This document shows positions 54,128-63,074 of a stretch of 64,000 bases of DNA, piece by piece. This DNA comes from Azoarcus sp. PA01 (lineage in GTDB: Bacteria > Pseudomonadota > Gammaproteobacteria > Burkholderiales > Rhodocyclaceae), in the NCBI GenBank assembly GCA_001274695.2, contig LARU01000002.1, positions 310,001-374,000 of the forward strand. Direction: 5' to 3'. The position numbers and the translations under genes are program-made. The notes below the pieces were generated by a model, which ran no database searches, was not told the DNA's origin, and saw only the letters and a program-made list of their open reading frames with translations. Every line of letters starts with the position of its first letter. Position 1 is the first letter of the stretch.

Positions 54128-54405
54128 GGCTCGATGACCTCGCCGCGCAGCAGGAACTTGGCCATCGCGGTGGCGCCGACGAAGCCGAACAGCGCGATCA
54201 GCAGCGCGATGTCGAAATAGATCCCCGAGCCGAAGCCGACTCCCAGCGTGAGCACGACGAGCATGCCGCTGATGTACAGCGTGTCGAGGGCGAGCACCCG
54301 GTCCTGCGCCTGCGGGCCACGCAGCAGGCGGAGCGCGGCGCACCCCATCGCGACCGAAACGCACATCAGGGCGAAGTACACCGCCCACGGAAGGACATTG
54401 CTCAT
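54124..54405 (-). CDS. phaF: Monovalent cation/H+ antiporter subunit F
   Basis: A 93-residue, three-helix membrane subunit. The RLLRGPQAQDRVLALDTLY segment is characteristic of MnhF/PhaF. GGAG is 8 nt before the ATG, which overlaps the phaE stop; its own stop overlaps the phaG GTG. It functions only as part of the Pha/Mrp complex. Confidence 0.92.
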   Translation of the reverse strand: MSNVLPWAVYFALMCVSVAMGCAALRLLRGPQAQDRVLALDTLYISGMLVVLTLGVGFGSGIYFDIALLIALFGFVGATAMAKFLLRGEVIEP

Positions 54406-54884
54406 TCGAAGATCTCCATCAGCGGCCGTTCGTAGCGCTGCTTGACCGTTCGGATCCACTCCGCTTCGTCGTGCAGGTCGAGGATATGCAGCGTCAACAC
54501 CCCGCTCTCGCGGTCGTGCCCGGCCCAGACCGAGCCGGGGCACGCGGTGACGATCATCGCCAGCACGGCAAGTCCGTGCGGAGCGCGCAGTTCGAGCGGA
54601 ATCTTGACGAAACCGACGTACGGCTGCCGCCTCGACGCGCCGAGGATGACGCGGCCGACCGCGATGTTGGAGCGGATGACATCGACGAGGACGACGAAGA
54701 ACAGACGAACCGCGACGTCGAAGCGCCGCGGCCACGCGGATACCGGGCGCAGCGCGGCGACCGCGAGCGTGATCAGGCCGGCGAACACCACGCCGAGCGC
54801 GATCTGCCCCGGCGCGAAGCTGCCGTTGAGGGCCAGCCACATCACCAGGAGGAAGACCGGCAGGACTGGCACCCTGCGTCTCAT
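54402..54884 (-). CDS. phaE: Monovalent cation/H+ antiporter subunit E
   Basis: A 160-residue subunit with two N-terminal helices (about 6-45) and a conserved cytoplasmic part: LTLHILDLHDEAEW after the ITVTPG-like IVTACPGSVW. Its ATG overlaps the phaD stop (ATGA), with GGAAGG 9 nt upstream, and its stop overlaps phaF. It is a member of the Pha/Mrp complex. Confidence 0.92.
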   Translation of the reverse strand: MRRRVPVLPVFLLVMWLALNGSFAPGQIALGVVFAGLITLAVAALRPVSAWPRRFDVAVRLFFVVLVDVIRSNIAVGRVILGASRRQPYVGFVKIPLELRAPHGLAVLAMIVTACPGSVWAGHDRESGVLTLHILDLHDEAEWIRTVKQRYERPLMEIFE

Positions 54885-56503
54885 CGCGCGAAGCCTTCCG
54901 TCACCGTCATCCCCGGCAGCACCGCCTCGACGTAGCCGCGGCCCTCGAGGTATTGCGCGGTCGTGTTGAAATACGTCATCGCCGGCCCCGCACCGCCGGC
55001 GAGCGCGACGCACAGCAGCAGCAGCGCGGTGACGGGGACGGCTTCGGTCCATTGCAGCCGCGGCACGCTGCGCTCGGTGCTCCAGAAGATGCGCGTCCCG
55101 ATGCGCGACAACGCGACCACGCCGGCGAAGCCGGAGAGCAGCAGCGCGGCGATGAACAGCCCGGGGTGCGGGGCGTTGGAGCCGGGCCCCGGCTCGAATG
55201 CGATCGCCGCGACCAGCAGCGTGAACTTCCCGACGAACCCCGACAGCGGCGGCAGCCCGGTCACCAGCACCGCACACAGGATGAACGCCAGGCCGAGGAA
55301 AGCCATTGCGGCCGGGATCGGAAAGCCGACGACGCTCTCGATTTGCCTGGGGTCCTGGGGATCCTGGAGCCCGAAAGCTTCGAAGCTGACCGCGAGGAGG
55401 TCGGCCGCGATCGCCCGGCCGCGTTCGGCCATTTCTATGACCATGAAGAACGCGGCGCTCGCGAGCACCGAGCTGACAAGATAGAACAGGCCCGGCCCCG
55501 TCAGCGCGTAGCCGTCGAAACCGAACGCCGTCAGCAGCGTTCCCGACGAGACGATCACCGTGCAGCCGGCGAGGCGATCCAGCTGCTGCGCGGCGAGCAT
55601 TCCGAGCGTTCCCGTCGCGATCGTCGCGAGGCCGCTGTAGAACATCCATTCGCCGCCGAACGGGGCCGGCGCAGCGTCGCCGAGCAGCGTTTCGAAGCGC
55701 ACCAGCGCATAGATGCCGACTTTCGTCAGGATCGCGAACACGCCCGCCACGGGCGCAGCTGCCGCACCGTAGGCCGGAACCAGCCAGAAGTTGAGGGGCC
55801 AGGCGCCCGCCTTGACGAGGAACACGACGCCGAGCAGCGCCGCGGCCGCGTCGACGAGCGCTCGTTCGTCCCCGATGAGGAGCGGGATGCGCAACGCCAG
55901 TTCGGCCATGTTGAGCGTGCCGGTGACGCCGTAAATGAGGGCCGCCGCAATCAGGAAAAGCAGCGACGCAACGAGATTGACGACGATGTAATGCAGTCCC
56001 GCCCTGACCCGTGTCGCGCCCGAGCCGTGCAGGACGAGCCCGTACGACGCGGCGAGCAGCACTTCGAAAAAGACGAACAGGTTGAAGAGATCGCCGGTCA
56101 GGAAGGCGCCGCTGATCCCCATCAGCAGGAACTGCGAAAGCGGCAGGAAATGCGCGCCGGCGCGCTCCCACCGCGCGAGCGAATACACGAGCGTCGCGAG
56201 TCCCAGCGTCGCGCCCAGCGTGAGCATGATCGCCGACAGGCGGTCGACGACCAGCACGATGCCGAACGGCGCAGCCCAATCGCCGAGCGCATAAACGCCG
56301 ACGTCGCTCGCCCATGGCGCACTGATTAGTTCGCCGCTCATTCCCAGCAGCGTGAGCGCGACGACCAGCTGCGCGATCGTCGAGGTCAGCGCGAGAATCG
56401 TGCGCGCCCGCCGCCGGGTTTCGCCGAACAGCAGCATCGCCGCTCCCGCGAACAGCGGCAGCACGACCGGCAGAATCGGCAGATGCTGCAGCCAGCCGCT
56501 CAT
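54881..56503 (-). CDS. phaD: Monovalent cation/H+ antiporter subunit D
   Basis: A 540-residue membrane protein homologous to proton-pumping Complex I subunits (NuoL/M/N family), with about 14 helices. The FLVKAGAWPLNFWLVPAYG segment carries the conserved Lys and Trp of the ion path. It is one of the two ion-translocating subunits. It overlaps phaE by 4 nt and follows phaC after a 64-nt gap, the only real gap in the operon. Confidence 0.94.
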   Translation of the reverse strand: MSGWLQHLPILPVVLPLFAGAAMLLFGETRRRARTILALTSTIAQLVVALTLLGMSGELISAPWASDVGVYALGDWAAPFGIVLVVDRLSAIMLTLGATLGLATLVYSLARWERAGAHFLPLSQFLLMGISGAFLTGDLFNLFVFFEVLLAASYGLVLHGSGATRVRAGLHYIVVNLVASLLFLIAAALIYGVTGTLNMAELALRIPLLIGDERALVDAAAALLGVVFLVKAGAWPLNFWLVPAYGAAAAPVAGVFAILTKVGIYALVRFETLLGDAAPAPFGGEWMFYSGLATIATGTLGMLAAQQLDRLAGCTVIVSSGTLLTAFGFDGYALTGPGLFYLVSSVLASAAFFMVIEMAERGRAIAADLLAVSFEAFGLQDPQDPRQIESVVGFPIPAAMAFLGLAFILCAVLVTGLPPLSGFVGKFTLLVAAIAFEPGPGSNAPHPGLFIAALLLSGFAGVVALSRIGTRIFWSTERSVPRLQWTEAVPVTALLLLCVALAGGAGPAMTYFNTTAQYLEGRGYVEAVLPGMTVTEGFAR

Positions 56504-56567
56504 GCCAGGGCTCCACAGAAGGGGCCGTCGACCGGGCGAGGTACCGCGACAGAACGCATCCGCTTCG

Positions 56568-56915
56568 TCATTCCTGCTCCGGCTCCCGCCCGTCGACGTG
56601 GTCGGTGCCCGTCAGTCCGCGCGATGCGAGCAGCACGACGAGGAACAGCGCGGTCGTCGCGAAACCGATGACGATCGCCGTCAGCACCAGCGCCTGCGGC
56701 AGCGGATCGGCGTAAAACGCGGGGTTGCTGCCGTGGGACGGCACGATCACCGGCGCACGGCCGAGATTGAGCCGCCCCATGCTGAAAATGAACAGGTTCA
56801 CCGCGTACGCCAGCAGCGACAGGCCGATGATGACCTGGAAGGTGCGGGGGCGCAGCAGCAGGTACACGCCTGAGCCGCCCATGATCCCGATCGCCAGTGC
56901 GAGGATGATTTCCAT
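56568..56915 (-). CDS. phaC: Monovalent cation/H+ antiporter subunit C
   Basis: A 115-residue, three-helix subunit homologous to NuoK. LRPRTFQVIIGLSLLAYAVN and DPLPQALVLTAIVIGFA are conserved in MnhC. Its ATG overlaps the phaAB stop codon by ATGA. The last 20 residues are charged and variable. Confidence 0.94.
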   Translation of the reverse strand: MEIILALAIGIMGGSGVYLLLRPRTFQVIIGLSLLAYAVNLFIFSMGRLNLGRAPVIVPSHGSNPAFYADPLPQALVLTAIVIGFATTALFLVVLLASRGLTGTDHVDGREPEQE

Positions 56916-59814
56916 CAGACGAATCCTCCGCGATCGAGCATCGCCTTGCGGTGGTGGCTGCGCAGCGACTGGTGCGCGAGCGCGACGAGCATCAGCACCG
57001 TCGCTCCGACGACGAGCATGTAGACCCCGAGATCGAACAGCAGCACCGTCGACAGATGGATTTCACCGAGCAGCGGCAGCTCGCCGTGCCAGGACAAGTT
57101 CGACAGGAACGGCTCGGTCGCAAGCCACGCCCCGGCTCCGGCCGTTCCCGCCGCGAGCAGCCCGGTCGCGATCCAGTATTGGGGATGGATGCGCAGCCGC
57201 GACTCCACCCACACCGTGCCGCCGACGATGTACTGCAGGATCACCGCGGTCGCGAGCACGAGCCCGCCGACGAAGCCGCCGCCCGGCGCATTGTGCCCAC
57301 GGAGCAGGAAGAACAGCGACACCAGCGTCGCCAGCGGCAGGAGCAGTCGCACGATCACCGCCGGCAGCATCAGGTAACCGTCCGGCAAGGGCGCGGCAGG
57401 ATCGGGCAGCCGCTCTTCACTGCCGCCGTCCGCTCCGTCCTGCTCGCTTTGCTGGCGTGGCAGCGCGACGCTCTCGGGCGCCGGGCGGAAGCGGCGCAGG
57501 AGCGCATACACCGTCAGCGCGACGATCCCGAGCACGGTGATTTCGCCGAAGGTGTCGAACCCCCGGAAGTCGACGAGGATGACGTTAACAACGTTCAGGC
57601 CGCCGCCCTCCGACAACGCCCGTTCGACGAAGAACGGCGAGATGCCGTCGGTCGGAGGACGAGTCAGGATGGCATAGGCGAGACCGGCGAGCCCGAGTCC
57701 CGCCACGGTGGCGATGAGGGTGTCGCGGCCGCGGCGCACGCGCGTGGTCATCGGCACGCGTTCGCCCAGGCGGAAGCGCTCGTCACGCCGCGGCAGCCAG
57801 CGCAGCCCGAGCAGGATCAGCACCGCAGTGACGACCTCGACGGTGAGTTGCGTGAGCGCGAGATCGGGCGCCGAGAACCAGACGAAGGTCAGGCTCGTCG
57901 CCAGCCCCGCGCCCCCGGACAGGATCAGCGCCGCGAAGCGGTGATGCTTGGCTTGCCAGGCGGCGGTGACCGCGCACGCCGCGCCGATGACCCACATCAG
58001 CACGAAGGCCGGATGAGGAGGAAGAATCGGGCGCGTGCCCCACGACCAGCCTGCGGTCAGCGCCGGATAAAGCGCGCCCACGACCGCCACCGCGACCACC
58101 AGTAGCAGTTGCGTTTGCAGGCGGCGCGAGGACAGCGCACGCAGCGCACGCTCGGCACCCGACATGATCGCGGTCTGTGCCAGATCGAACGCCCGCTTGC
58201 CGTCGAAGCGGCCGAGCAGCGGCGCACGGACCGCCGGATAGCGCCACAGCAGCGCGTACAGCAGGATCCCCCGGCGAGCGCGGCGAAGCTCATCAGCACC
58301 GGCAAGTTGAACCCGTGCCACACCGCGAGACTGTAGGCGGGCGCATCGGCGCCGAGAATCGCCGTCGTCGCCGTCTTCAGGAACGGGCCGACGGTGTGCG
58401 CCGGAAAAACTCCGACCAGCAGGCACATCAGCACCAGCAGCGCGCTCGGCAGCAGCATCCAGCGCGTCGGTTCGTGCGGCGCGCGCGGCAGGTCGGTCGC
58501 TTTCGGCCCGAGGAATACTTCGGCGATGAAGCGCAGCGAATAGGCGACGCTGAACATCCCCGCGACCGTCGCCGCGAGCGGCAGCCCGATCCGCTGCACG
58601 TCGGGGCGCTGCAGGAAAACGGTTTCGGAGAAGAACATCTCCTTCGACAGAAACCCGTTGAGCAGCGGCACGCCGGCCATCGACGCAGCGGCGACGAACG
58701 CGAGCGTCGCGGTGAGCGGCATCGCACGGTAAAGACCGGACAGGCGCTTCAGGTTGCGCGTGCCGGTCTCGTGGTCGACGATGCCGGCGGCCATGAACAG
58801 CGTCGCCTTGAAAGCCGCATGATTGACGATGTGGAACACCGCAGCGACCAGCGCCAGTTGCGTGTTCATCCCGAGGAGCAGCGTGATGAGGCCGAGATGG
58901 CTGATCGTCGAATACGCGAGCACGCCTTTCATGTCTTCCTGGAACATCGCCAGGTACGCGCCGATCGCCAGCGAGCACAAGCCGGCGCCGCCAATGATCC
59001 AGAACCACGCGTCGGTCCCGGACAACACCGGCCACAGCCGCGCCAGCAGGAACACTCCGGCCTTGACCATCGTCGCCGAGTGCAGATAGGCCGAAACCGG
59101 CGTCGGCGCCGCCATCGCGTGCGGCAGCCAGAAATGGAACGGGAACTGCGCGCTTTTTGTCAGCGCACCGAACGCGATCAGCGCGAGCACTGCCGGATAC
59201 CAGGGATGCGACCGCAGCACCGCAGCCGAGGCGAGCACGACGTCCAGGTCGTAGCTTCCGGCCATGTGGCCGAGCAGGAGCACGCCGCCGAGCAGCGAAA
59301 GTCCGCCCGCTGCCGTGACGGTGAGCGCCATGCGCGCTCCCCGACGCGCGTCCACGCGGTGATGCCAGTACGCGATGAGCATGAACGAGGCGAGGCTCGT
59401 CAGCTCCCAGAACATCGTCATCTGGATCAGGTTGCCCGACAGCACCACGCCGAGCATCGCACCCATGAACGCGAGAAAGAAGGCGAAGAACCGCGGCACC
59501 GGGTCGGCCGGCGACATGTAATAGCGCGCATACACGACGACGAGCGTCCCCATCGCGACGACCAGCATCGCGAACAGCCACGCGAAACCGTCGAGCCGCA
59601 GCGAGAAGTTCAGCCCGAGTTCCGGCGCCCACGGCAGCGACGCGCGGACGACGCCGCCGTCGACGACCTGCGGATACAGGCTCGCCGTCAGGAGGGTCGC
59701 CGCGAGCGCAACCAACCCGGCGAGCCATGCTTCGGCATTTCGGGCGTTCGACGGGAGGAAGGCGGCGCACAGGCTGCCGGCGAACGGCAGCAGGATGATC
59801 AGGAGCAAAGTCAT
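56915..59814 (-). pseudogene. phaAB: Monovalent cation/H+ antiporter fused subunit A/B with a single-base frameshift
   Basis: This should be a 966-residue fusion of MnhA (NuoL-like, about 1-780) and MnhB (last 150 residues), as in rhizobial PhaAB. The frame from 59814 reads MnhA normally ([35 protein letters not shown] and [15 protein letters not shown]). After [10 protein letters not shown], near residue 514, it shifts at the C5 run 58268-58272. The correct continuation [18 protein letters not shown] lies one frame over and runs to the stop at 56915 with the MnhB part intact ([16 protein letters not shown]). One extra G on the coding strand restores the frame. All downstream subunits are intact, which favours an artefact or very recent event. 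GGAG stands 4 nt before the ATG. Confidence 0.88.
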
Positions 59815-59890
59815 TTTGCTCCAATGCTAACCCGTAATGACGGATCCCTGCGAACCATGCCGTAACGCTAAAAGGCGTTATCGCGGAAAC

Positions 59891-59936
59891 ATTCAAGCAA
59901 AAAGGCCAGTCTTTCGACTGGCCTTTTTGCTTGAAT
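59891..59936 (-). terminator. Terminator after tRNA-Arg (21-bp perfect inverted repeat)
   Basis: Arms at 59891-59911 and 59916-59936 are exact complements around a 4-nt loop. An A5/T5 tract inside the stem gives a U-run in both directions, so it can stop transcripts from either strand. It sits directly downstream of tRNA-Arg and upstream of phaAB. Confidence 0.9.
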
Positions 59937-59939
59937 CCG

Positions 59940-60016
59940 TGGCGCGCCCGGAGAGATTCGAACTCCCTACCCCTTGGTTCGTAGCCAAGTACTCTATCCA
60001 GATGAGCTACGGGCGC
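59940..60016 (-). tRNA. tRNA-Arg (anticodon ACG)
   Basis: A 77-nt cloverleaf with encoded CCA. It has the acceptor stem GCGCCCG/CGGGCGC, the D-arm AGCTCATCTGGATAGAGT, the anticodon stem-loop CTTGG-CTACGAA-CCAAG with ACG, and the T-arm GGGAG-TTCGAAT-CTCTC. Confidence 0.97.
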
Positions 60017-60032
60017 TTTGTGAAGAAGCGAG

Positions 60033-60060
60033 ATTCTAACAGGTCTCGCTGCCGCGTCAA
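60033..60060 (-). promoter_or_regulatory. Sigma-70 promoter of tRNA-Arg
   Basis: On the minus strand TTGACG and TAGAAT are separated by 16 bp. The -10 ends 16 nt before the mature tRNA. Confidence 0.85.
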
Positions 60061-60226
60061 CCACCTCACGGTATTTTTTCGGAATCACCGTAATTTCATC
60101 GAAAATCCTGTCGAATCATCGATTTGGTGAAGTTTTCCCGCTCTTGCGAGCTACCGCGAGACGCCGCAGGCCGGCATTATGGACACGCCCGCCGCGCCGC
60201 GCAAGCATTTTTGCTGGCGGCCGGGT

Positions 60227-61114
60227 TCACCGCGTGTAATAGCCCACGCCGACGATCTTGTCGCCGACCTTGCGGAAAAAGCTGTGTTTCGACTCGAGCT
60301 TTTCGGTCAGCGGATTGCGCCACGCGTAATCGAGTTCCCCTTCGCCCTTGCGCCCGACGATGTTCAGCATGTCGGTGACGACGGCCTTGCCTTTCGGGTC
60401 GCGCAACGCGCTGCCGTCGGTGCCGACCATCGCCGGAGAACCCCCGTGGGCTACGAAGCGCCGGGTCGGGATATCGATGACGAAGACGTAGAGATCATCC
60501 TGGATAAAACCGCCGTCGATCGCATTGAAAGCGTTCAGCGCGGCGTCGCCCTTTTCGTTCAGCGCGGTGACGGCACGCTCGAGCAGGCCTTTCGCCTGCT
60601 CGGCAGTGGCGCGCGGCGTGTAGTACCCCACCGCGATGATGCGGTCGTTCACCCGCTCGAACAGCGTGACTTTCGGTTCGACGCGGTTATCGACGCGGTT
60701 GAGCCAGCGGTACTCGATACGGCCGTGGCCCGTTTTCGCCGCGGTGTCGAGCATGTCGCGGAAAAACTCCTTGCCCGTTACATCCTTCATCGTCGCGACG
60801 TTGCGTCCGACCAGCGCGACGGATGGCCCGCCGCTCGCGAGCATTTCGCCGTCGAGGGTCATTACATAGACGTAAAGCTCCTTGTCGCTGAACGCCGGCG
60901 ACTGATTGAAATCGGCCAGCGCGGCTTCGCCCTTGTCGCGATAGTGGGCGACGGCCTTCTCGAGCAGGCGGCGGCTGCGGTTCTCGTCGGCGCGCTGGAC
61001 GAGGTCGGCCTGTGCGGTCGGAGCGGTTGCGGCGGATGCGGTGGCTGCCGCGTGGGCCGCCGGAAACGCGAAGCTGCACAGGCACAGGGAGGCGATGCGA
61101 AGAGTGGTTTTCAT
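60227..61114 (-). CDS. Exported protein with two tandem single-Cache domains
   Basis: A 295-residue product with a signal peptide (cleavage near residue 22, AHAAATA) followed by an Ala/Thr linker. Two homologous Cache domains follow (about 50-165 and 170-290). Each begins with a LLEKAV-type helix and shares the pattern LYVYVMTLDGEMLASGG and LYVFVIDIPTRRFVAHGG, and each ends in VGYYT. There is no transmembrane or signalling domain after the sensors, so it would be a free periplasmic ligand-binding protein or partner of a membrane receptor encoded elsewhere. It stands alone between tRNA-Arg and the alpha-glucosidase. Confidence 0.87.
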   Translation of the reverse strand: MKTTLRIASLCLCSFAFPAAHAAATASAATAPTAQADLVQRADENRSRRLLEKAVAHYRDKGEAALADFNQSPAFSDKELYVYVMTLDGEMLASGGPSVALVGRNVATMKDVTGKEFFRDMLDTAAKTGHGRIEYRWLNRVDNRVEPKVTLFERVNDRIIAVGYYTPRATAEQAKGLLERAVTALNEKGDAALNAFNAIDGGFIQDDLYVFVIDIPTRRFVAHGGSPAMVGTDGSALRDPKGKAVVTDMLNIVGRKGEGELDYAWRNPLTEKLESKHSFFRKVGDKIVGVGYYTR

Positions 61115-61232
61115 GGAATGGAATTAGTTTCAGTAATGATTGGATGCACAAAAATTATCGGATATGACGATGATTGTCGAGACATGCCTGTTACGCGATC
61201 TCCGGCGCCGTGCATAGCGGCAGCTGGTCCGG

Positions 61233-62921
61233 TCAGCCAAGGCGGTAAACGCGCGCTTCATACGGCCGGAGCAGCAGCCTGTCAGTCGGGGGATGCGACT
61301 CGACCGGATGGTTCGCGAGCAGCAACCCGCTGCCCTCCAGCAGCAGGCCAGGCTCGTGGTATCGAGCTTCGTCGCGCGTCAGGTTCGTGATGATCAGGTA
61401 GCGCCGCGCACCCTGCGTGCGGCTGTAGGCGTAGATCTGCGCATCGTCCTCCATCAGCAGCTCGTAGTGGCCATAGACGAGCCCTGGCTCGCGTTTGCGT
61501 AGCGCGATCAGGCAACGGTAATGGTTCAGCACCGACGCGGGGTCGGGCTCCTGCAACTCGGCGTTGATCTCGTTGAAGTTCGGATTGACCCGCAGCCACG
61601 GGGTGCCGGTGCTGAACCCGGCGTTCGCCGACCCGTTCCACGGCATGGGCGTGCGGGCGTTGTCGCGCGAGACGATCGACAACAGGTCGATGATGTCACG
61701 CTCGCCGAGTCCTTCGCGCTTCATCAACGCGAAGCGGTTCTTCGTCAGGACGTCGTTGAAATCGTCGAGCGCCGCAAAGCGGCTGTTCGTCATGCCGAGC
61801 TCCTGCCCCTGGTAGATGAACGGCGTGCCCTGCATCAGGAAATACATCGTCGCCAGCGCGGTCGCGCTCTCGCGCCAGTAGCGGCCGGTATCGCCCCAGC
61901 GCGATACGACCCGTGGCAGGTCGTGGTTTTCGAGGAACAGCGCATTCCAGCCGATGCCTTCGAGGCTCTTCTGCCATTTCGTCAGCACCGCTTTCAGCGC
62001 CGGAAGGTCGAGTCCGTTGCGCGGCGCCTTCTTCCACAGCGCGGAATGCTCGAACTGGAAAATCATGTTGAGTCGCCGGTGCTCCTCGCCGACCCAGGCT
62101 CTGGCCTGCTGCGGCGACACGCCGTTGGCTTCGCCGACGGTCATCACGTCGTAGTGATCGAACGTGTGGCGGCACAACTCGTCGAGGTAGTCGAGCACGC
62201 CATCGACGTTCATGTGCTTCTCGAACGACGGCACGTAATCGAGGCCGTGCGGATTGGGCATGTCGGGCAGGCCCGGCTCCTTTTTCTTGTGGCTGACGGC
62301 ATCGAGCCGGAAGCCGTCGACGCCTTTGTCGAGCCACCAGCGCACCATTTCGTAGATCGCGGTCCGCACTTCCGGGTTGTCCCAGTTCAGGTCCGGCTGG
62401 CGCTCGGAGAACAGGTGCAGGAAATACTGACCGGTCGCGGCGTCGTGTTTCCATGCCGAGCCTTTGAAAATGCTCTCCCAGTTGTTCGGCTCGCGCCCGT
62501 CCTTGCCGTCGCGCCACAGGTACCAGTCGCGCTTGGGGTTGTTCAGCGATGCGCGCGATTCGAGAAACCACGGGTGCAGGTCGCTGGTGTGGTTCGCGAC
62601 GAGATCGAGGATCAGCCGCATGCCACGGCGGTGGACTTCGGCGAGCAGGCGGTCGAAATCCGCCATCGTGCCGAAGTCGTCCATGATCGCCTGGTAATCG
62701 CTGATGTCGTACCCGTTGTCGTCGTTCGGCGAACCGAACACCGGGCAGAGCCAGATCACGTCGACGCCGAGCGACTTCACGTAGTCGAGCCGCGCAGTGA
62801 TGCCGTTCAGGTCGCCGATCCCGTCGCCGTTCGAATCCATGAAGCTGCGCGGATAGATCTGATACACGACGGCTTCCTTCCACCATGCCCTGCCCGCCGC
62901 GTCGTCGCCTGCCGTCCTCAT
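61233..62921 (-). CDS. GH13 alpha-glucosidase (oligo-1,6-glucosidase/trehalose-utilising type)
   Basis: A 562-residue cytoplasmic glycoside hydrolase of the length of oligo-1,6-glucosidase. It opens with WWKEAVVYQIYPRSFMDSNG. The active site is complete: nucleophile Asp in DGFRLDAVSH, acid/base Glu in MTVGEANG and stabiliser Asp in LENHDLPR. It hydrolyses small alpha-glucosides; subfamily specificity (1,4, 1,6 or trehalose-type) cannot be settled by eye. AGGAG lies about 10 nt before the ATG at 62921. It is divergent from glucokinase, which would phosphorylate the released glucose. Confidence 0.93.
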   Translation of the reverse strand: MRTAGDDAAGRAWWKEAVVYQIYPRSFMDSNGDGIGDLNGITARLDYVKSLGVDVIWLCPVFGSPNDDNGYDISDYQAIMDDFGTMADFDRLLAEVHRRGMRLILDLVANHTSDLHPWFLESRASLNNPKRDWYLWRDGKDGREPNNWESIFKGSAWKHDAATGQYFLHLFSERQPDLNWDNPEVRTAIYEMVRWWLDKGVDGFRLDAVSHKKKEPGLPDMPNPHGLDYVPSFEKHMNVDGVLDYLDELCRHTFDHYDVMTVGEANGVSPQQARAWVGEEHRRLNMIFQFEHSALWKKAPRNGLDLPALKAVLTKWQKSLEGIGWNALFLENHDLPRVVSRWGDTGRYWRESATALATMYFLMQGTPFIYQGQELGMTNSRFAALDDFNDVLTKNRFALMKREGLGERDIIDLLSIVSRDNARTPMPWNGSANAGFSTGTPWLRVNPNFNEINAELQEPDPASVLNHYRCLIALRKREPGLVYGHYELLMEDDAQIYAYSRTQGARRYLIITNLTRDEARYHEPGLLLEGSGLLLANHPVESHPPTDRLLLRPYEARVYRLG

Positions 62922-63074
62922 CCGTGCCTCTCCTCGCTGTTCAGTCGAATCATCGATTGTCGCAGTTCCGGCCCGTCTCGCGGCGAACTGCGTGGCGGCC
63001 GGAGCAGGCACGGTGGACACTTTTGCGCGCGGCGGGCACTCTCCCGTTTCTGTCCATCCGCTTCGATCGTCCCG

